A DNA stretch of 11,061 bases from Cylindrotheca closterium (Eukaryota; Bacillariophyta; Bacillariophyceae; Bacillariales; Bacillariaceae). This document shows, in pieces, positions 7,112 to 11,061 of this stretch (within the stretch, counting starts at the first letter, position 1; every line of letters begins with the position of its first letter). The notes under the pieces are model-generated. The model was not told the origin of the DNA and ran no database searches. It was given only the letters and a program-made list of their open reading frames with translations. The stretch is from contig CAKOGP040001834.1 of the NCBI GenBank assembly GCA_933822405.4, positions 5,269 through 16,329 on the forward strand, in the 5' to 3' direction. The position numbers and the translations under genes were made by a program.

Positions 7112-7453
7112 ATGACGACATATGAGTTTTTACGTTCCAAAAAGAAACTATTCAAGTACGAAGTTTTGGATACGTACAATTGGACTTTGATTGTGATGTC
7201 GGGATTTGACTCAAGTGTGCCGGGCGCAAGTCTGTCGGACAATCTATATCCACACAAAAAGGGAATGACCATATACAAGTGTGATATTGATGTTGTGTAC
7301 AATGCAGTAGGGAATAATACAAGTCCCAAAGTGTTGAAATTGCTCTCTTGGAGACCATTCATTGGAAACTCCTTGATGGAAGCAGTTCGACACGTCCGAT
7401 CGGACAGACGGACAAATGTTCGTTTGGTCCGTTTATTCGGGGGATTCCTATGA
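7112..7453 (+). CDS. Unassigned frame within the 853-bp unit (copy A)
   Basis: From ATG at 7112 the frame runs 113 codons to TGA at 7451-7453. It contains MTTYEFLRSKKKLFKYEV, TLIVMSGFDSSVPGASL and DNLYPHKKGMTIYK, then a basic tail around RHVRSDRRTNVRL. It spans the copy 1/copy 2 junction at 7330/7331, so the tail past about residue 73 exists only because of the tandem arrangement. The first 70 codons match the diverged copy at 10747-10973, but substitutions there fall almost equally on all three codon positions, and the opposite strand is open for longer. I cannot tell whether it was ever translated. No family recognised. Confidence 0.2.
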   Translation: MTTYEFLRSKKKLFKYEVLDTYNWTLIVMSGFDSSVPGASLSDNLYPHKKGMTIYKCDIDVVYNAVGNNTSPKVLKLLSWRPFIGNSLMEAVRHVRSDRRTNVRLVRLFGGFL

Positions 7454-7964
7454 GTCGGTTTTGCAGGGAATCTGAAAACATGGAATTGTGCGCTTGGACT
7501 ATCAAACGTCTGAGCGCCACGAAAATCCCATACTGAATCCTGCGGGAGTTTGGTACGTGGGTTTTGTACCGGCCTTTCTGGATTGCATAACATCCAGTAA
7601 AGGTTTGGGAAATTTGAGTTTTCGTGCAAGGTTTTTGCTTTGCCCATTCCATGTAGATAACAAGTCTTTTAGAATAGTTATTTCCTGTAGAGATGATTAT
7701 TTCCTATTAGGCGGATCGGAGATCGCTATGGTCGGTGCCTCTGCATGACGACTTGATGGGTCGCATGTTGGCACGGCTGGTTGGCAATGATGGCTTTATG
7801 GGCCACAAAGTTGTCAATCGGTTTGGACGACGACAAGCCTGTCGCTTGTCTGATGTCCGCCAGAACCGAAATCCAACTATAGGCCTGTCTGTGTATTATA
7901 GCCCTCTCAGTAGGAGAGCTATACAGCCAGAAATTGGCCTCCAACAGCAGGAGTGCGTTGGGAT

Positions 7965-8306
7965 ATGACGACATATGAGTTTTTACGTTCCAAAAAGAAA
8001 CTATTCAAGTACGAAGTTTTGGATACGTACAATTGGACTTTGATTGTGATGTCGGGATTTGACTCAAGTGTGCCGGGCGCAAGTCTGTCGGACAATCTAT
8101 ATCCACACAAAAAGGGAATGACCATATACAAGTGTGATATTGATGTTGTGTACAATGCAGTAGGGAATAATACAAGTCCCAAAGTGTTGAAATTGCTCTC
8201 TTGGAGACCATTCATTGGAAACTCCTTGATGGAAGCAGTTCGACACGTCCGATCGGACAGACGGACAAATGTTCGTTTGGTCCGTTTATTCGGGGGATTC
8301 CTATGA
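7965..8306 (+). CDS. Unassigned frame within the 853-bp unit (copy B, identical)
   Basis: This is the same 113-codon frame as at 7112, shifted by 853 bp across the copy 2/copy 3 junction, with an identical predicted product. The same doubts about coding apply. The identity reflects recent duplication of the DNA, not demonstrated constraint on a protein. Confidence 0.2.
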   Translation: MTTYEFLRSKKKLFKYEVLDTYNWTLIVMSGFDSSVPGASLSDNLYPHKKGMTIYKCDIDVVYNAVGNNTSPKVLKLLSWRPFIGNSLMEAVRHVRSDRRTNVRLVRLFGGFL

Positions 8307-8765
8307 GTCGGTTTTGCAGGGAATCTGAAAACATGGAATTGTGCGCTTGGACTATCAAACGTCTGAGCGCCACGAAAATCCCATACTGAATCCTGCGGGA
8401 GTTTGGTACGTGGGTTTTGTACCGGCCTTTCTGGATTGCATAACATCCAGTAAAGGTTTGGGAAATTTGAGTTTTCGTGCAAGGTTTTTGCTTTGCCCAT
8501 TCCATGTAGATAACAAGTCTTTTAGAATAGTTATTTCCTGTAGAGATGATTATTTCCTATTAGGCGGATCGGAGATCGCTATGGTCGGTGCCTCTGCATG
8601 ACGACTTGATGGGTCGCATGTTGGCACGGCTGGTTGGCAATGATGGCTTTATGGGCCACAAAGTTGTCAATCGGTTTGGACGACGACAAGCCTGTCGCTT
8701 GTCTGATGTCCGCCAGAACCGAAATCCAACTGTAGGTTGGGGGCTTGGTGCGGTGAAGTACTATG

Positions 8766-9233
8766 ATGGCAGGATCGTCTACAGGTAGGAACAATGGCAC
8801 TGCTGGCAAGGGTCGAAGGAAGAAGAAGGGTTAGGGAAGGCTGACGGTTCAATATTGCAACTACGTTTGCGTTTGGAAAATTTGGAAACGAAGATGAAGA
8901 GCAACAAGTCTACGGCCTTGCTGATATCTTTATGGAGCATTTGCCTACAGCTTGTCCTCTTCTTACGGAATACACTGGCTGCAAGACCTAGTGGAAATGT
9001 ATGTCCTTCAAGAACAAAAGCGATAAGAGCTACTGCAAAAACTCAAGAATCATCGGAGCGAGAATATTTCCACAGCAGTGAATAATGCTGGAATTCTTCT
9101 GCCTCCCAATGTGCAGCAAGCTTGGCTGACACAACATCAGCATATCGACTTTTCCAAGAAAAGCTATGTTGACCGTCACTTTGACCAACCACTGGCACTG
9201 CCCCTTGCCAAAGAAAACCTTCATGTTGCCTAG
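8766..9233 (+). pseudogene. Multi-frameshift coding relic
   Basis: Immediately after the tandem array, coding-like sequence passes through all three plus frames. ATG at 8766 gives 22 codons (MAGSSTGRNNGTAGKGRRKK) to TAG at 8832-8834. An overlapping frame reads KEEEGLGKADGSILQL and LENLETKMKSNKST. A third reads GNEDEEQQVYGLADIFMEHL to TAG at 8989-8991. The last frame reads HWLQDLVEMYVLQEQKR, TAA at 9024-9026, then ELLQKLKNHRSENISTAV, AGILLPPNVQQAWLTQ and DFSKKSYVDRHFDQPLAL, ending at TAG 9231-9233. The successive handovers suggest one gene with several indels and a nonsense change; short introns could explain part of it. Start basic, middle charged, no domain recognised. Where frames overlap the true path is ambiguous. 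Confidence 0.4.
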
Positions 9234-10320
9234 ACGATTCCTGGTCCACAGTTGTATGGCACCATGATTCCCAGGCAAGAAACCAACAAATTGCCTCCAT
9301 CAGCAGCATCATCATGATTGTTGTTACCTGTAGGATCATCAAATGTGAAATGATCAAACTCCGCATGCCATCCTACTTCCCCATCAGTGTTGTTTGCTTT
9401 GTTTGTGCCTCACACCAATAGATTTGATACAGTACTGTCTCGTCCCCAACATTGACTGTGATTGTTCTGTCTGTTTCATTACAATTTTTGAGCATATACT
9501 TTTCAATTTGCACTCATCATGATGTAGTGGCAACTGCTTTGTTATACCTCAAATCTTGTTCACTCTGTTGCTATTCAAGTCTTGTTGTTTGGCAGGAACA
9601 CCCAAAAATGTGTTGCATGCTACACTACTAGTATAAATCTGTCCAATCTGTTTTCTTTCAACAGTTGACAACCTCGTCAGAAGCAAATTGCTCTTCTCCA
9701 TTTTCGCTTTCCCTTCCAAGGGACTGAAGTCGTCGGGCTTGGACATGTTCCAAAACAATCAACAGTCGATGTGTGAATGAGATGGGAAATGCAAAAGGGA
9801 AGTTGATGAGTGCAGACTCGTATTGCACTGGTAAGGGAGTATTGGTGTTGTAGTAGCTTGTTGGCGCAGATAGACAGTAGCATTACAAAGGGCTTTATAA
9901 CCTGTCGTACTAGCAGATATGACTAAATCCTAATGCAATGCAAATGTAGATGAATGAGAAATAGTGAGCTAGATAGAATACGGTAGATCTATGGAAAGTA
10001 TGGTGACTGTATGTTGTATGGTGAACCAGGATAGACCTTGCACAACAGGTGGCTACTAGCCAATTCTTGCAGGCTGTAGAACAGAGTCGGAGAGGGAGTT
10101 GAAAAACAAGCATGCTTGCAATATCTAGAACTGGCAGCTCTTTTATTTTGTCTTCATCTTGTGGAACTTTGATTCAGCAGCTGCCGACTTCTGCTTAAAG
10201 TAATCCTGAAGTAGAGGTTAATGTAGTTTTGGACTTGGTGAATTACACACTTTTTCAGTGAGAAAAAGCGCGTCAACATACACCATGGATGAGGGTCAGG
10301 GAACTATGCCTGCAGGTGTG
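9234..10320. other. About 1.1 kb with no gene recognised
   Basis: Only short open frames occur, on both strands, with no motif, splice-like pattern or repeat that convinces me. Imperfect CATCA/ATCATC runs occur around 9290-9360. A weak partial resemblance to the dispersed motif at 9593-9610 was not accepted. Confidence 0.5.
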
Positions 10321-10359
10321 GGTGTGCCGGCGATTTACTTGGAGCTCCACTCGGCTGGA
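10321..10359 (-). repeat. 39-bp dispersed segment, copy 2 (inverted)
   Basis: This is the reverse complement of 6071-6109 with one mismatch. About 135 bp to its right lies the dispersed motif copy 3 in the same (minus) sense, so two modules found separately in the 3.4-6.1 kb region are close together here. An open minus frame (10518 down to 10273) covers both and reads NTRQSEDFQIRRGS and SRVELQVNRRHTH. It has an ATG at its start, but no recognised family. Confidence 0.75.
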
Positions 10360-10433
10360 ATATTTGTTAAATGAATAATCTTCTTCTATCATTTTTGAAA
10401 AATGTCTCGTTTTACATAATGCAAGACATAAAG

Positions 10434-10456
10434 GAGAAATGACAAAGTCATTTCTC
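10434..10456. repeat. Perfect 10-bp inverted repeat with 3-nt loop
   Basis: GAGAAATGAC (10434-10443) and GTCATTTCTC (10447-10456) are exact reverse complements around AAA. It lies between the two dispersed modules at 10321-10359 and 10494-10508, and could be part of that element or chance. Confidence 0.6.
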
Positions 10457-10493
10457 GAGAAAGAACCACGACGAATTTGGAAGTCCTCACTCT

Positions 10494-10508
10494 GCCGGGT
10501 GTTCCTGG
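10494..10508 (-). repeat. Dispersed motif, copy 3
   Basis: GCCGGGTGTTCCTGG matches the corresponding 15 bases of copy 2 (5438-5452) exactly. Similarity fades on both sides, although downstream in the minus sense both copies show an AAAT-T/C-CGT-like string about 15-20 bases on. Confidence 0.6.
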
Positions 10509-10746
10509 CTTGAATCACCAGATGTACCGGTAGTCTGTCTGGACCGTGGGCACATATCGGATAAATGGGGTTTGCAAATCATCTCACGACTACCAGCTTC
10601 TACGTACACACATGTCGTCAGCTGGAACCAAATCCGGGCTATTTTCTTTCAAAAAGCAAATCAAAATGTATGAGGGGAGAGTTTCAGGGGATATGAGAGA
10701 CTTGCCAAACACCAGTGCTTAATAATAATCAGGCAGATCCAGTTCT
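10509..10746. other. No feature recognised
   Basis: No gene, repeat or structured element stands out between the dispersed motif and the diverged 227-bp core copy. Confidence 0.4.
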
Positions 10747-10973
10747 GCATTATTCCCTACTGCATCGTACACAACATCGATATTTCACTTGTATAGGGTC
10801 TTTCCCTTTTTGTGTGGATACAGATTGTCCAACAGACTTGCGTCCGGCAGACTTGCGTCAAATCCCAACATCACGATCAAAGTCCGATCGCACGTGTCGA
10901 AAGCCTTGTACTTGAATAGTTTCTTTTGGAACGTAAAAAACTCATATTTCGTCATATCCCAACACACTCCTGC
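10747..10973 (-). repeat. Diverged inverted copy of the 853-bp unit core
   Basis: The reverse complement of this 227-bp segment aligns end to end with 7093-7319 (and 7946-8172) at equal total length. By hand I count some 20-25 substitutions plus a compensating pair of one-base indels (T5/T6 and A5/A4 near the TTTTTACGTTCC string). The minus frame here keeps DNLYPHKKGKTLYK and KKLFKYKAFDT, then meets TGA. Substitutions against the array copy fall about equally on codon positions 1, 2 and 3. The core thus exists outside the tandem array as an older dispersed copy. Confidence 0.85.
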
Positions 10974-11061
10974 CATTGTGACAATCACCATTGGCAGCAA
11001 TGGGACATGCTCTCATTCACTGTTTATTTTTGTTTTGTATTTTCATTTTGAACATATACAT

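Larger units (their letters stand above)
6478..8736 (+). repeat. Tandem array of an 853-bp unit, 2.65 copies
   Basis: Copy 1 is 6478-7330, copy 2 is 7331-8183, and partial copy 3 is 8184-8736. I found no difference between copies 2 and 3 over the shared 553 bp, nor between the right parts of copies 1 and 2. The first ~400 bp of copy 1 differs from the others at about a dozen sites (for example GCATGG versus GCAGGG near 6610). The likely history is an older duplication followed by a recent gain of one whole unit by unequal exchange; assembly duplication is an alternative. Each unit has open frames on both strands, none matching a family I recognise. Confidence 0.95.

Noticed and set aside
7066..8500. 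Long minus-strand frames of 193 codons in the 853-bp unit
   Set aside because: They are open but span repeat junctions, carry no recognisable motif, and overlap plus-strand frames over the same bases. Their repetition follows from the duplication, so length is not independent evidence.
9030..9366. Two overlapping minus-strand frames
   Set aside because: They overlap the more protein-like plus frame ending at 9233, and their products are rich in Met and Trp with no motif.
9593..9610. Fourth copy of the dispersed motif (CAGGAACACCC...AAATG)
   Set aside because: Only 11 bases match before a gap and mismatches, and no neighbouring module is shared.

Overview
The window looks like repeat-rich, gene-poor nuclear DNA of a eukaryote. 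It has long non-coding stretches, several unrelated tandem arrays, splice-site-like motifs (TACAG and AAG/GTAAGT), an AT-hook protein remnant, and no bacterial operon architecture, tRNA or rRNA that I could recognise. The splice-like motifs and the AT-hook remnant would fit a diatom or other stramenopile, but that is an impression, not a demonstration. I see no intact gene of known function.

Layout, left to right. 1-423 is AT-rich sequence without a gene. 424-675 (+) is a small coding-like frame interrupted by one TAA. 909-949 is a perfect 16-bp-stem hairpin. 1075-2142 is an array of about six 150-180 bp repeats, most of them containing a 44-63 nt exon-like core with an acceptor-like and a donor-like site. 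2385-2842 (-) is a broken AT-hook gene with no ATG and one frameshift. 3063-3196 is a GC-rich minisatellite.

3591-5310 is the most striking structure. Two satellite arrays of the same 20-bp unit lie in opposite orientation about 1.2 kb apart, the architecture of a foldback transposon. Between them, on the minus strand, is a coding-like gene with a lysine/glutamate-rich C-terminus whose frame changes twice, each time at or next to an A-run. 5433-6109 holds a second set of inverted and direct repeats built from TGAG/CTCA-rich motifs. It includes three arms that can form competing hairpins, and segments that recur inverted at 10321-10508.

6478-8736 is a tandem array of 2.65 copies of an 853-bp unit. 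The copies are essentially identical except for the first ~400 bp of copy 1. A 227-bp core of the unit recurs, diverged and inverted, at 10747-10973. 8766-9233 (+) is a coding-like region that changes frame several times, probably a dead gene. 9234-10320 and the right end hold nothing I can assign.

The elements do not form a pathway. They read as a mobile-element and satellite landscape: a foldback-like element, dispersed repeat fragments, recent unequal tandem duplication, and decayed coding relics. All coding calls are low confidence because homology searches were not possible.
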